A stretch of 64,000 nucleotides of DNA from Marmoricola sp. Leaf446 (GCF_001424755.1 NZ_LMRF01000001.1:1234021-1298020), one strand, 5' to 3'. Positions 50,381 through 58,909 are shown, counted from the first letter of the stretch. The notes: generated by a model from the letters alone, not told the origin. Numbers and translations are program-made.

Positions 50381-51661
50381 GGCGTCCGCGGCCTGGCGCC
50401 GGTAGCCCGGCACGAGCTCCATCGCGAGCTGCTCGAGGAACAGCCCCACGTCGGTGACGATGCCGCGGGCCTGCGAGGAGCCACGGTCGGCCAGCTTGGT
50501 CACCGTGGCGGGGTTGATGTCGACGCACACCAGCGGCACCGAGGCGGGCAGCAGGTTGCCGGTGGCCACGGAGTGCAGCATGGTCGCGACCATCAGGCAG
50601 AAGCCCGCACCGTCGAGCTGGGCCCGCATCGCGCGCTGGCCGTCGATCACGTCGGTGTGGACGTCGGGCAGCGGGCCGTCGTCGCGGACCGAGCCGACGA
50701 GGACGAACTCCTTGCCGTGGGTCACCAGCGCGTGCATCACCCCGCTGGTCAGCACGCCCTGCTCCACCGCGGCCCGGATCGAGCCGGCCTTGCGGATGGT
50801 GTTGATGGCACGGATGTGGTGCTCGTGGCCGTGCTCGACGCCCTGCCCGCGGGCGAGGTCGATGCCCAGCGAGGTGCCGTAGAGCGCGGACTCGATGTCG
50901 TGGGTGGCCAGCGCGTTGCCGGCGAACAGCACGTCGACGTACCCCGCCTCCACGAGCGCCACCATCGCCGGCGCGGCGCCGGTGTGGACGACGCCGGGAC
51001 CACCGACCCACAGCACCTTCTGGCCGGCCTCCTTGGCCTCGCGCATGCCGTCCGCGACCTGGCGCACCAGCACCGCCTGGGGCTTCTCGCTGGACACGTC
51101 GGACTCCATGAACCCGAACGACCCGCCGCTGCGCTCCGAGACCGGCACCGTGACACGGACTCCGGCGGCCCCGCAGACCACCCGCATCCCGGCGCGCACG
51201 TCGGCCATGGGGACCGTCCGGACGGCGACGTCGCCCGCACCGGCACCCTCGGCGGCCGGGGCGTCGCCCTCGACGACCAGCCCGCAGTCCATCTCGGGGT
51301 TCTCCACCGTCCACCAGCGCCCGCCGACCCGCACCTGCGTCTCGAGGTTGGTGCTGGAGTAGAAGCCGTCGGGGAAGACGCCGTCCTGCGCGGCGGGGAC
51401 GACCTCGGCCTCGCCGGGCTCGACCTGGTTGACGCCGTGGGTCTGCAGCCGCATCAGGATCCGCTGGAGCGTCTCCTCGTCGGCCGCCGACACCTCGAGG
51501 CGGGCGTACGACGGGTCGGCGGTGCCGTGGCCGATGTCGAACTGGTGCACCACGTAGTCGCCGCCGTACTCCCCGACGTCGTTGAGCACCCGCGACAGCG
51601 AGCCCTCGTCGATCAGGTGGCCGGTGATCTCGACGCTCTCCTGGTGGGACCGCTGCGACAC
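50378..51661 (-). CDS. TIGR00300 / LOR-SDH domain protein (ornithine cyclodeaminase type)
   Basis: 427-aa protein. The N-terminal LOR/SDH-type domain (about 1-110: SVEITGHLIDEGSLSRVLNDVGEYGGDYVV, AGYARLEV-like segment) is followed by a Rossmann region (KVLWVGGPGVVHTGAAPAMVALV, LFAGNALATHDIE, GVEHGHEHHIRAINTIRKAGSI, PLVCVDINPATVTKLADRGSSQARGIVTDVGLF). Family members in archaea and the C-terminal part of cyanobacterial AgrE act as NAD-dependent ornithine cyclodeaminases giving proline. Here it stands alone. The GTG at 51661 follows GAGGAG. Substrate assignment is by family only. Confidence 0.8.
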   Translation of the reverse strand: MSQRSHQESVEITGHLIDEGSLSRVLNDVGEYGGDYVVHQFDIGHGTADPSYARLEVSAADEETLQRILMRLQTHGVNQVEPGEAEVVPAAQDGVFPDGFYSSTNLETQVRVGGRWWTVENPEMDCGLVVEGDAPAAEGAGAGDVAVRTVPMADVRAGMRVVCGAAGVRVTVPVSERSGGSFGFMESDVSSEKPQAVLVRQVADGMREAKEAGQKVLWVGGPGVVHTGAAPAMVALVEAGYVDVLFAGNALATHDIESALYGTSLGIDLARGQGVEHGHEHHIRAINTIRKAGSIRAAVEQGVLTSGVMHALVTHGKEFVLVGSVRDDGPLPDVHTDVIDGQRAMRAQLDGAGFCLMVATMLHSVATGNLLPASVPLVCVDINPATVTKLADRGSSQARGIVTDVGLFLEQLAMELVPGYRRQAADA

Positions 51662-51743
51662 GGGCGTGCTCCTCGCTGTGGGGGACCGCGGCCGGCCGGG
51701 GCCGGGTGCGCGGTGGGTGCGGTGGTGGTGCGGGCGCCGCGCC

Positions 51744-52361
51744 CTAGAGCACCGCGCCGTCGTCGTGGCCGTCGCGCGGACCCGACCGCATCGAGGCGAC
51801 CAGGAAGACGAACCCGCCGACGAACCAGGCCATGAATAGCACGCTCAGCCACTGCGGGAACGACGCCCCGACGACGATCGCGACGAGGGTCAGCAGCGGC
51901 ACGCCGAACAGGCCCAGCCAGGCCAGCAGCCGGGGCGGGGTGGCCAGCGCGACCCGGGGCGGCGGGGGCGGCACGAAGTGGTCGTCCGGGTCGTCTGGCT
52001 CCTGCCGACCCTCGTCGTCCCGCGGCCGTCGTCCCGCGTCGGCCAGGGAGCCGGCCGAGCCGTCGTCGAGGTCGATGCGCTCGGGGCCCCGGCGGGCCGG
52101 CGGGCGTGCCGCGGGGGGCGCCGCGGCGGGGCCGGGGTCGTCGAAGGAGGGGTGGTCGCCGTAGTTGTCGACGATGGCCTGCCATGCCGCGGCCTCGCGG
52201 GCGGCGGCGTCCTGGGGCCCGTCGGGCGTCGCGGCCGGGGCGTGGTCGGTCGCATGGCCCGGGGCGTGGTCGGGGGCGTGGTCGCGGGCTGCGTCGGAGG
52301 CCGGGTCAGCCGCCGGGTCGGTCTCGGCCGACCGCTCGTCATCGGCGTCGGAGGGGTTCAC
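51744..52361 (-). CDS. Hypothetical membrane protein with acidic low-complexity N-terminus
   Basis: 205 aa. Residues 1-55 are acidic with degenerate repeats of DHAPxH (ARDHAPDHAPGHATDHAPA). A conserved-looking AWQAIVDNYGDHPSFDDPG follows at about 58-76. After a Pro-rich linker come two membrane helices (about 148-168 and 172-190). The cytoplasmic disordered part with His/Asp could bind metal. A GTG start with GGAG upstream. No family recognised; it lies divergently from plsC. Confidence 0.62.
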   Translation of the reverse strand: MNPSDADDERSAETDPAADPASDAARDHAPDHAPGHATDHAPAATPDGPQDAAAREAAAWQAIVDNYGDHPSFDDPGPAAAPPAARPPARRGPERIDLDDGSAGSLADAGRRPRDDEGRQEPDDPDDHFVPPPPPRVALATPPRLLAWLGLFGVPLLTLVAIVVGASFPQWLSVLFMAWFVGGFVFLVASMRSGPRDGHDDGAVL

Positions 52362-52554
52362 GGCCGCTCCTCCGGTGCGCCGGTGGGCTCACTCACGTGT
52401 CTACCTCCGCAGGGTCCGGGACGACCCCCGGAGCGTGGCCCCCATCGTGTCACGTGGCCCCGCGGTGGACCAGCGACCGGAGGTCGGTCGAGGGTTCGGC
52501 CCCGGGGGCACCCATGCCCTAGTGTTCGAACGGCAGGCAGGGAGGTCGGCTGAG

Positions 52555-53373
52555 TTGTTCTACTGGTTCTTGCGGTACATCGCCCTCGGGCCGGTGCTGC
52601 GCGTGGTCTTCCGGCCGCGGGTCATGGGAGGGGAGCACGTCCCCGAGGACGGCCCGGCGATCCTGGCGAGCAACCACCTGTCGTACGCCGACTGGCTCTT
52701 CATGCCGCTCACCATCTCGCGCAAGGTGACCTTCGTGGCCAAGGCGGAGTACTTCAACTCCCCGGGCGTGAAGGGCTGGCTGCAGAAGAAGTTCTTCTCC
52801 GGCGCCGGCCAGGTGCCGATCGACCGCTCGGGCGCCAACGCCGCCGAGGGGGCGTTGCGGACCGCCAAGCGCGTGCTGGCCTCCGGCGAGCTGTTCGGCA
52901 TCTACCCCGAAGGCACCCGCTCGCACGACGGTCGCCTCTACCGCGGCAAGACCGGCGTCGCGCGGCTCGCGCTCGAGACCGGCGTCCCGGTGGTCCCCGT
53001 GGCCGTCGTGGGCACCGACGTCGTCGCCCCGCCCGGCAAGAAGTTCGGGCAGTTCACGCGGCCCGACGTGCGCTACGGCCGCCCGCTCGACTTCAGCCGC
53101 TACGAGGGCATGGAGAACGACCGCTACATCCTGCGGTCGATCACCGACGAGATCATGTACGAGATCATGCGGCTCTCCGGCCAGGAGTACGTCGACACCT
53201 ACGCCGCCGTCGCCAAGGAGACCGCCCGCGCCGAGCGGGCCTCCAGGCGCGAGGCCGCCGAGGCTGCGGAGTCGGCCGCCGGCTCCGCCCAGGACGGCAC
53301 GGACGGCACGGACGGCTCGGAGATGACCCCGCTGCCCGGTGGCCGGACGGAGCCCGACGCGAGGGCCTCCTGA
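52555..53373 (+). CDS. 1-acyl-sn-glycerol-3-phosphate acyltransferase (PlsC family)
   Basis: Adds an acyl chain to lysophosphatidic acid or a similar acceptor at the membrane. The 272-aa enzyme shows the four acyltransferase blocks: SNHLSYADWLF (NHxxxD variant SNHLSYAD), GQVPIDRSG, IYPEGTRS and VPVVPVAVVGT. I start at TTG 52555, after GGGAGG; the product begins LFYWFLRYIALGP, matching the recalled MWYYLFKYIFMGP of Rv2182c. The tail is Ala/Glu-rich with DGTDGTDGS repeats. TAGTGT (52520-52525) is a possible -10. It is 2 nt from the next gene. Confidence 0.9.
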   Translation: MFYWFLRYIALGPVLRVVFRPRVMGGEHVPEDGPAILASNHLSYADWLFMPLTISRKVTFVAKAEYFNSPGVKGWLQKKFFSGAGQVPIDRSGANAAEGALRTAKRVLASGELFGIYPEGTRSHDGRLYRGKTGVARLALETGVPVVPVAVVGTDVVAPPGKKFGQFTRPDVRYGRPLDFSRYEGMENDRYILRSITDEIMYEIMRLSGQEYVDTYAAVAKETARAERASRREAAEAAESAAGSAQDGTDGTDGSEMTPLPGGRTEPDARAS

Positions 53374-53375
53374 GG

Positions 53376-54560
53376 GTGGTCGGCACGCCTGGCGTCGCCC
53401 GCGAGGGCGAGCCCGGGCCCGCCGCTCGTGCCGACGAGCACGGGCCGGTGCAGGCCACGCTGCTCCGCGCCCTCGGGGTGCTGCGGTTCGTGGTGCTGGC
53501 CAACGCGCTGGTGCTCTACGCCCTGCGCTCGGGCGACTACGCCCACCCCCGGCTGGGCTGGGTCGTCGTGGCGGTGCTCGCCGGCTGGACCGTGGTCGCG
53601 GTCTGGGCCTACGGCAGGCGCAGCTGGCGGCGGGCACCGTTGCTGGTGGCCGACCTCGCCGTCGGTCTGGGGGCGATCGCCCTGACGCCGTACGTCAAGG
53701 GCGAGGGGTTCAGCGCGACCCTGCCCGGCTTCTGGGTGATGGGCGTGGTGCTCGCCTGGGCCGTGGTCTGGCGCGCCCCCGGTGGTCTCGCGGCCGCCGC
53801 CGCGGTGAGCGTGACCGACGTCAGCATCCGCGACGACTTCACCCAGGCCAACTACGGCAACATCTTCCTGCTAGTGCTGGGCGGCGCCGTGGTCGGCTTC
53901 TTGTCGATCCTGCTGCAGCAGACCGCCTCGCAGCGCGACCGGGCCGAGCGGGCCGCGGCCGCCGCGGGGGAACGGCAGCGGCTGGCCCGGGTGGTGCACG
54001 ACGGCGTGCTCCAGGTGCTGGCGCTGGTGCAGCGACGGGGTCCCGAGCTCGGACCCGAGGGCGCCGAGCTCGGCCGGCTCGCGGGGGAGCAGGAGGTGCG
54101 GCTGCGCGGGCTGGTGCAGACCGGCTCGAGCGAGCTCGTGGCCCCGCTGGGCGAGCGAGACCTGGCCCGGCTGCTGGCGGAGCTGCAGGCCGCCCACGTG
54201 CAGGTGGTCGTGCCCGGGACGCCGGCGGTGCTGCCGGCCGAGACGGCCGGCGAGGTGGTCTCGGCCGTCGAGTCGTGCCTGAGCAACGTCCGCCACCACG
54301 TCGGTCGCGACGCCCCGGCCTGGGTGCTGCTCGAGGAGCTGCCCGACGCCTGGGTCGTCACCGTGCGCGACGAGGGCCCCGGCATCCCCGAGGGACGGCT
54401 GGAGGAGTCCGCGGCCCAGGGCCGGCTCGGGGTCCACCAGTCGGTCGTGGGACGGTTGCGCGACCTCGGCGGCGAGGCGACCGTGCGGTCGGCGCCGGGC
54501 GAGGGCACCGAGTGGGAGCTCCGCGTCCCGCGCCACCCCGGCCGGCGGGAGCCCGCGTGA
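53376..54560 (+). CDS. Sensor histidine kinase, MacS/LiaS-like
   Basis: 394-aa membrane sensor. Four to five hydrophobic segments span about residues 30-185 (VLRFVVLANALVLYAL; WVVVAVLAGWTVVAVWAY; LLVADLAVGLGAIALTPYV; FWVMGVVLAWAVVWRAP; FLLVLGGAVVGFLSILL). The phosphoacceptor is His208 in RQRLARVVHDGVLQVLALV. The ATPase domain has N-box-like AVESCLSNVRHHV, RDEGPGIPEGRLEES and the G2 region LGVHQSVVGRLRDLGGEA. GTG 53376 starts 2 nt after the acyltransferase stop, and its end overlaps a small flavin-reductase-like gene. The cognate regulator is 55083-55796. Confidence 0.88.
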   Translation: MVGTPGVAREGEPGPAARADEHGPVQATLLRALGVLRFVVLANALVLYALRSGDYAHPRLGWVVVAVLAGWTVVAVWAYGRRSWRRAPLLVADLAVGLGAIALTPYVKGEGFSATLPGFWVMGVVLAWAVVWRAPGGLAAAAAVSVTDVSIRDDFTQANYGNIFLLVLGGAVVGFLSILLQQTASQRDRAERAAAAAGERQRLARVVHDGVLQVLALVQRRGPELGPEGAELGRLAGEQEVRLRGLVQTGSSELVAPLGERDLARLLAELQAAHVQVVVPGTPAVLPAETAGEVVSAVESCLSNVRHHVGRDAPAWVLLEELPDAWVVTVRDEGPGIPEGRLEESAAQGRLGVHQSVVGRLRDLGGEATVRSAPGEGTEWELRVPRHPGRREPA

Positions 54561-55072
54561 CCATCCACACCGAGCACCCCTTCGCCGACCCCGACCCCGA
54601 TCCCGTACGCCGACTGCGCGGCCGCCTCGGCGGGGCGGTGACCCTCTGGACGGCGGGCGACCTCGACGGCACCCACGCTGGGCTGACCGTGTCCTCGGTG
54701 GTCGTGGGTCGCGGCGAGCCCGGTCACGTGCTCGGCCTGGTCGACCCCGACTCGGACTTCCGCGACGTGCTGGAGACGACCGGACGGGCGGTGGTGCACC
54801 TGCTGCAGTGGCGCCACCGCGACCTGGCCGAGGCCTTCGCGGGCCTGCTGCCCTCACCCGGGGGTCCGTTCCGCGGGGCCGAGTGGCAGCAGGGGAGCCA
54901 CGGGCCGGTGCTGCTGCCCGCCACCAGCCACGCGCTGGTCGAGGTGGCCGACGTCCGTGAGGTCGGCTGGTCCGACCTCGTCGACGCCCGGGTCGTCGAC
55001 GTGGTGCTGCACGACGACCCCGACCCGCTGGAGCACCGTCGGGGACGCTACGCGCGGCCCGCGGGCCGCTAG
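54557..55072 (+). CDS. Flavin reductase-like (FMN-binding split barrel) protein
   Basis: 171-aa protein of the flavin_reduct superfamily. LRGRLGGAVTLWTAGDLDGTHAGLTVSSVVVGRGEPGHVLGLVDPDSDF is the typical opening, followed by TTGRAVVHLLQW and LAEAFAG, with VGRGEP in the FMN-phosphate region. It is inserted between a histidine kinase and its regulator, coupled to the kinase by GTGA and ending at the TAG that forms part of the regulator's -10. It could act in redox sensing with the kinase, but that is inference. Confidence 0.75.
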   Translation: MTIHTEHPFADPDPDPVRRLRGRLGGAVTLWTAGDLDGTHAGLTVSSVVVGRGEPGHVLGLVDPDSDFRDVLETTGRAVVHLLQWRHRDLAEAFAGLLPSPGGPFRGAEWQQGSHGPVLLPATSHALVEVADVREVGWSDLVDARVVDVVLHDDPDPLEHRRGRYARPAGR

Positions 55073-55075
55073 GGT
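55070..55075 (+). promoter_or_regulatory. Candidate leaderless -10 box overlapping a stop codon
   Basis: TAGGGT lies 7 nt before the GTG at 55083 and its TAG is the stop of the flavin-reductase-like gene. Confidence 0.45.
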
Positions 55076-55082
55076 CACGCGC

Positions 55083-55796
55083 GTGGGCCAGGGGGAGAAC
55101 GACCAGCCGGACCAGCCGGACCAGCCGGACGTGTCCGACGCGCTCCGGGTGATGGTCGTCGACGACCACCCGATGTGGCGCGAGGGCGTCGCGCGCGACC
55201 TGACCGAGGACGGCATGCGGGTGGTCGCGACCGCGGCCGACGGTCGCGAGGCGCTGGCCCGGTTCCCGGCCGCACGACCTCAGGTGCTCGTGCTCGACCT
55301 GCAGATCCCCGAGCCCCGCGGCGTCGAGGTGACCGCGCGGGTGGTCGCGCTCGACCCGTCGGTGCGGGTGCTCATCCTCTCCGCCAGCGGTGAGCAGCAG
55401 GACGTCCTCGACGCCGTCAAGGCCGGGGCGACCGGCTACCTGGTCAAGTCGGCCTCGCGCGCCGAGCTCCTCGAGGCCGTACGACGCGTCGCGCTGGGCG
55501 ACACCGTGTTCACCCCCGGTCTCGCCGGGCTGGTGCTCGGGGAGTACCGCCGGCTCTCCGACACCCCGACGACGGCTGGTGACGACACCCCGCGGCTGAC
55601 CGACCGCGAGACCGAGGTGCTCCGCCTCGTGGCCAAGGGGCTGTCCTACAAGCAGATCGCCGAGCGGCTGGTGCTCTCCCACCGGACCGTGCAGAACCAC
55701 GTCCAGAACACGCTGCGCAAGCTGCAGCTGCACAACCGGGTCCAGCTGGTCCGCTACGCCATCGAGCAGGGGCTGGACGACGAGCCGCTCGGCTGA
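55083..55796 (+). CDS. NarL/LuxR-type response regulator
   Basis: 237-aa DNA-binding regulator. A short repeat (DQPDQPDQPD) from a 9-nt tandem repeat precedes the receiver domain: VMVVDDHPMWREGVARDL with Asp27/Asp28, phosphoacceptor Asp72 (LVLDLQIPEPRG), ILSAS and GYLVKSASR. The GerE helix-turn-helix (about 172-230) reads LTDRETEVLRLVAKGLSYKQIAERLVLSHRTVQNHVQNTLRKLQLHNR. It is probably paired with the MacS-type kinase two genes upstream. GTG 55083 has TAGGGT 7 nt upstream, giving the regulator its own leaderless transcript besides any read-through. Confidence 0.9.
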   Translation: MGQGENDQPDQPDQPDVSDALRVMVVDDHPMWREGVARDLTEDGMRVVATAADGREALARFPAARPQVLVLDLQIPEPRGVEVTARVVALDPSVRVLILSASGEQQDVLDAVKAGATGYLVKSASRAELLEAVRRVALGDTVFTPGLAGLVLGEYRRLSDTPTTAGDDTPRLTDRETEVLRLVAKGLSYKQIAERLVLSHRTVQNHVQNTLRKLQLHNRVQLVRYAIEQGLDDEPLG

Positions 55797-55881
55797 GGCC
55801 GTGCGCACGCAGGTGCGTCCCGACCGACCGGCCGACCGGCCCGATCGGCGAACCGTCCCACGGGAAGCATGGGCGGACCGG

Positions 55882-55898
55882 TAGCGTTGTGCAGCACA
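55882..55898. promoter_or_regulatory. Candidate promoter with palindrome at the transcription start
   Basis: TAGCGT (55882-55887) is followed by the palindrome TGTGC-A-GCACA (55888-55898) where transcription of the XRE gene would begin, a likely repressor position. Confidence 0.35.
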
Positions 55899-55915
55899 GC
55901 CGAAGGGAGCCCCAC

Positions 55916-56242
55916 ATGGGTCAGGGCACGTTGTTGTTCCGTGCGTCGCTGGGTGCGGTGCTGCGCGCCGAGCGGATGCGCCAGTCCATGACCCTGCGCG
56001 ACCTCTCGGCCCGGGCGCGCGTCAGCCTCGGCTACATCTCCGAGATCGAGCGCGGCCAGAAGGAGGCGTCCTCCGAGCTGCTCGCAGCGCTGTGCGAGGC
56101 CCTCGACCTGCCGCTGTCGAGCGTGCTGCGCGACGTGAGCGACCACGTCGAGACCCAGGAGCTGGCGCTGCTGCCGGTGCCCGGCCTCGTCGAGCGCGAC
56201 CTCCGCGCCGGCGACGGCGACGTCGTCGCCTCCGCCGCCTGA
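55916..56242 (+). CDS. ClgR-like XRE-family transcriptional regulator
   Basis: 108-aa helix-turn-helix regulator. RASLGAVLRAERMRQSMTLRDLSARARVSLGYISEIERGQKEASSELLAALCEALDLPLSSVL closely follows ClgR/PopR, the activator of clp protease genes and, in mycobacteria, of pspA. I start at ATG 55916 (GAAGGGAG upstream); the GTG at 55889 would lie at the transcription start. In M. tuberculosis clgR is beside pspA; here pspA is 50 kb away. The C-terminal tail (about 80-108) lacks a known domain. Confidence 0.8.
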   Translation: MGQGTLLFRASLGAVLRAERMRQSMTLRDLSARARVSLGYISEIERGQKEASSELLAALCEALDLPLSSVLRDVSDHVETQELALLPVPGLVERDLRAGDGDVVASAA

Positions 56243-56255
56243 GCGCGGCTCAGGC
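56237..56255. terminator. Hairpin containing both stop codons of a convergent pair
   Basis: GCCTGAGC-GCG-GCTCAGGC, an 8-bp stem with a 3-nt loop that holds the TGA of the XRE gene and the complement of the WS/DGAT stop. Confidence 0.5.
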
Positions 56256-57656
56256 CACCCCGACCGCCTTCTCCAGCGCGCCCAGCTCGTCGTCGAGGTG
56301 GGTCAGCAGCCGCTGCAGCGACGGCACGCTCCGCCGGCAGCCGGTCAGGCCGAAGCACATGTCGTCGACGTAGCTGTTGCAGGTGATGTTGAGCGCCATG
56401 CCGTTGATCGGGATCGACAGCGGGTAGGTGCCGACCATCCGTGCGCCGTTGAGGTACTGCGTCTTCCGCGGCCCCGGCACGTTGCTGATGATCAGGTTGA
56501 ACGGCGGGCGCAGCAGGCCGTGGAGCCGCAGCGTGGGGATCACGATCGAGGGGGCCATGCCCAGCGCCGTCATGGCGGTGATCTGGAGCGGCGTCATCGA
56601 GCTCAGTGCCTGCTTGCCGGTGACCATCGAGGCGTGGATCGAGGACAACCGGTCGGCGGCGTCGGGCAGCTCGGTGCCGAGCTTGACCATGACCGCGCCC
56701 ACCGCGTTGCCGCCGTCGCCCGAGGCCTCGCCGGCCTTCTTGGCGTTGAGCCCGACCGGGACCATCGCGACCAGGCCGGTGTCCGGCAGCGCCTGACGCT
56801 CCATGAGGTAGCTGCGGATCGCGCCCGAGCACATCGCGAGCACGACGTCGTTGAGCGTGGTGCCGCTGGCCTTGCCGACCGCCCGCAGCCGCTCGAGCGG
56901 CCAGCCCTGCGCCGCGAAGCGGCGTGAGCCCGTGATGGTCGTGTTGAACATGGTGCGCGGGGCGTAGAGCGACAGCGCCGAGGTCTCGTTGCGGACGCCG
57001 TGCAGCAGGGTCTTGACCAGTGCCCCGGGCAGGCCCGCCGCGTCGGCGGTGATGCCGAGGGCGGCGCGGAACGCGTCGACCGGCACGCCGGCGATGCTCC
57101 GCTCGGCCTCCTCGCGCGCCTTCCGGGTGCGCGCCTTCGGTCGCGCCGCCCACATCGGGGCCATGCCGCGCTCGTCCGGGTCGGTCGACATCACGCTCTG
57201 CAGCAGCCGCATCGCCGAGACGCCGTCGACCAGCGAGTGGTGCAGCTTGGTGTAGAGCGCCACCCGGCCGTCGTGGAGCCCCTCGATGAGGTGTGCCTCC
57301 CACAGCGGCCGCTCCCGGGCGAGGCGGGTGCTGTGCAGCCGGGAGCACAGCTCGAGCAGCTCGCGGACCCGGCCGGGCTCGGGCAGCGCGCTGTGGCGGA
57401 AGTGGTACTCCAGGTCGAAGTCGTCGTCCTCGGTCCAGACCCACTGCCCGGCGGTGGTGATGCCTCGCGTCGGGCGCCGCAGGAACAGGGGAGCGATGTC
57501 CCCGGCCTCGCTCATCGACTCGTAGATCTGCCGGGCGTAGTCCTCGGGCGCGCCCTCGGGGCGCTCGAAGAGCTGGAGACCGCCGACGTGCATCGGCATC
57601 TGTCGGTTCTCGGCGAACAGGAACGCCGCCGAGGTCGGGTCGATCGGAACCACCAC
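56250..57656 (-). CDS. Wax ester synthase/diacylglycerol acyltransferase (WS/DGAT)
   Basis: 468-aa acyltransferase that makes triacylglycerol or wax ester from acyl-CoA, usually at lipid inclusions. The start region PIDPTSAAFLFAENRQMPMHVGGLQLF, the catalytic HHSLVDGVSAMRL (HHxxxDG), LNDVVLAMCSGAIRSYL, PPFNLIISNVPGPRKTQYLNGARMVGTYPLS and NITCNSYVDDMCFGLTGC are all family landmarks. I start at GTG 57656 with AGAGAGG upstream; an extra 54-nt N-terminal extension is possible. With plsC nearby it suggests storage lipid synthesis. Confidence 0.88.
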   Translation of the reverse strand: MVVPIDPTSAAFLFAENRQMPMHVGGLQLFERPEGAPEDYARQIYESMSEAGDIAPLFLRRPTRGITTAGQWVWTEDDDFDLEYHFRHSALPEPGRVRELLELCSRLHSTRLARERPLWEAHLIEGLHDGRVALYTKLHHSLVDGVSAMRLLQSVMSTDPDERGMAPMWAARPKARTRKAREEAERSIAGVPVDAFRAALGITADAAGLPGALVKTLLHGVRNETSALSLYAPRTMFNTTITGSRRFAAQGWPLERLRAVGKASGTTLNDVVLAMCSGAIRSYLMERQALPDTGLVAMVPVGLNAKKAGEASGDGGNAVGAVMVKLGTELPDAADRLSSIHASMVTGKQALSSMTPLQITAMTALGMAPSIVIPTLRLHGLLRPPFNLIISNVPGPRKTQYLNGARMVGTYPLSIPINGMALNITCNSYVDDMCFGLTGCRRSVPSLQRLLTHLDDELGALEKAVGVA

Positions 57657-57769
57657 AGGTATGGCCTCTCTTGTCTTGGCCTGATCCTCGCGTGTCGTGA
57701 CGCCCGACACAACCGGCGGGTAACCTCGGCTCCCGTCGAGCAGCCGCGGACCGTGGTCGGGCGCTTGGA

Positions 57770-57775
57770 TAGGTT
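57770..57775 (+). promoter_or_regulatory. Candidate leaderless -10 box of the FUSC gene
   Basis: TAGGTT lies 6 nt before the GTG at 57782. Confidence 0.45.
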
Positions 57776-57781
57776 CACCGG

Positions 57782-58909
57782 GTGGACCAGCCCCGTCGCC
57801 GCGTCGCCGGTGCCTCGCCGATGATGGGCACCGCCCTGGCCGCGGGCCGGCTGAGCATGCGGCAGCGGCGCGCGCGGCTGCGGGCCAAGTCGTGGCAGGT
57901 GGCGCAGTGCGCCGTCGCGGCGGGCGTCGCGTGGTTCGTCGCGCGCGACCTGCTGCAGCACCCCACCCCGTTCTTCGCCCCGGTCGCGGCGGTGGTCAGC
58001 CTCGGCACCAGCTACGGCCAGCGGCTGCGGCGGGTCGCGGAGGTCACCGTGGGCGTCGCGGTGGGCGTCCTGCTCGGCGACGTCATCACCTACACCCTCG
58101 GCAACGGTCCGCTGCAGATCGTGCTGCTCGTGGCGTTGGCCATGACCGCGGCGCTCCTGCTCGACGCCGGCACGCTCCTGGTCACCCAGGCCGCGGTGCA
58201 GGCGATCATCGTGGCCACCCTGGCGCCCGCCCCCGGCGCCTCCCTGCTGCGGTGGACCGACGCCCTGGTCGGCGGCGCGGTCGCCCTGGTGGCGGCCACC
58301 GTCGTGCCCCGGGCGCCGCTGCGGCGCCCGCGCGAGCAGGCGGCCGTGGTGGTCCGCAAGATCTCGGGGTTGCTGCGCGCGGCCGCCGAGGGGGTCCTCG
58401 ACGGCGACGCCGAGCGCTCGATGGAGGTGCTGCGCGACGCCCGCACCACCGACGGGCTGGTGGAGGAGCTGCGCGCGGCCTCGGCCGAGGGGCTGTCGGT
58501 GGTGGCGTCCTCGCCCTTCCGGCTGCGGCACCGCGGCGGCGTACGGGCGATGGCGGAGCTGGTCGAGCCGCTCGACTTCGCGCTGCGCAACACCCGGGTG
58601 CTCGTACGCCGCGTGGCCGTGGCCGGCATGCGCGACGAGCCCGTCCCCGCGTCGTACGCCGCCCTGCTGCGCGAGCTCGCCGAGTGCAGCGACGCCGTCG
58701 CCGAGGAGCTCGCCGCGGGCCGGCTGCCCGGGTCGGTGCGGGCCCGGCTGACCGAGCTGGGCCGGGCGACCTCGCGGGCCGAGCGGGTCCACGACCTCTC
58801 CGCCGAGGTGGTGCTGGCCCAGGTCCGCTCGATCGTGGCCGACCTGCTCGCCGTGAGCGGCATGGACCCCGTGGTCGCGACCAACCAGATCCCGCGGCTG
58901 CCCGACTGA
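57782..58909 (+). CDS. FUSC family membrane protein
   Basis: 375-aa protein with a FUSC/aromatic-acid-exporter-like membrane domain. After a basic N-terminus come about five hydrophobic segments (about 38-60, 62-75, 85-103, 108-140 and 155-178: VAQCAVAAGVAWFVARDLL, PTPFFAPVAAVVSLG, VAEVTVGVAVGVLLGDVIT, LVALAMTAALLLDAGTLLVTQAAVQAIIVATL). The C-terminal half (190-375) is a helical cytosolic domain. The PFFAPVAAVVSLG motif is the family hallmark. It may export small organic acids or act in osmotic stress; substrate unknown. It is convergent with the YbdK-type gene. Confidence 0.82.
   Translation: MDQPRRRVAGASPMMGTALAAGRLSMRQRRARLRAKSWQVAQCAVAAGVAWFVARDLLQHPTPFFAPVAAVVSLGTSYGQRLRRVAEVTVGVAVGVLLGDVITYTLGNGPLQIVLLVALAMTAALLLDAGTLLVTQAAVQAIIVATLAPAPGASLLRWTDALVGGAVALVAATVVPRAPLRRPREQAAVVVRKISGLLRAAAEGVLDGDAERSMEVLRDARTTDGLVEELRAASAEGLSVVASSPFRLRHRGGVRAMAELVEPLDFALRNTRVLVRRVAVAGMRDEPVPASYAALLRELAECSDAVAEELAAGRLPGSVRARLTELGRATSRAERVHDLSAEVVLAQVRSIVADLLAVSGMDPVVATNQIPRLPD

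Noticed and set aside
49002..51314. A 770-codon open frame on the minus strand
   Set aside because: Overlaps two ROK kinase genes and the TIGR00300 gene in another frame; composition is Arg/Gly/Asp-rich without motifs.
55099..55130. 9-nt tandem repeats as a mini-satellite or CRISPR-like array
   Set aside because: Only about three copies within the regulator's coding region, encoding DQP repeats; no spacers and no cas genes.
53871..55808. A 645-codon open frame on the minus strand
   Set aside because: Antisense to the kinase, flavin-reductase-like and regulator genes; no family features.
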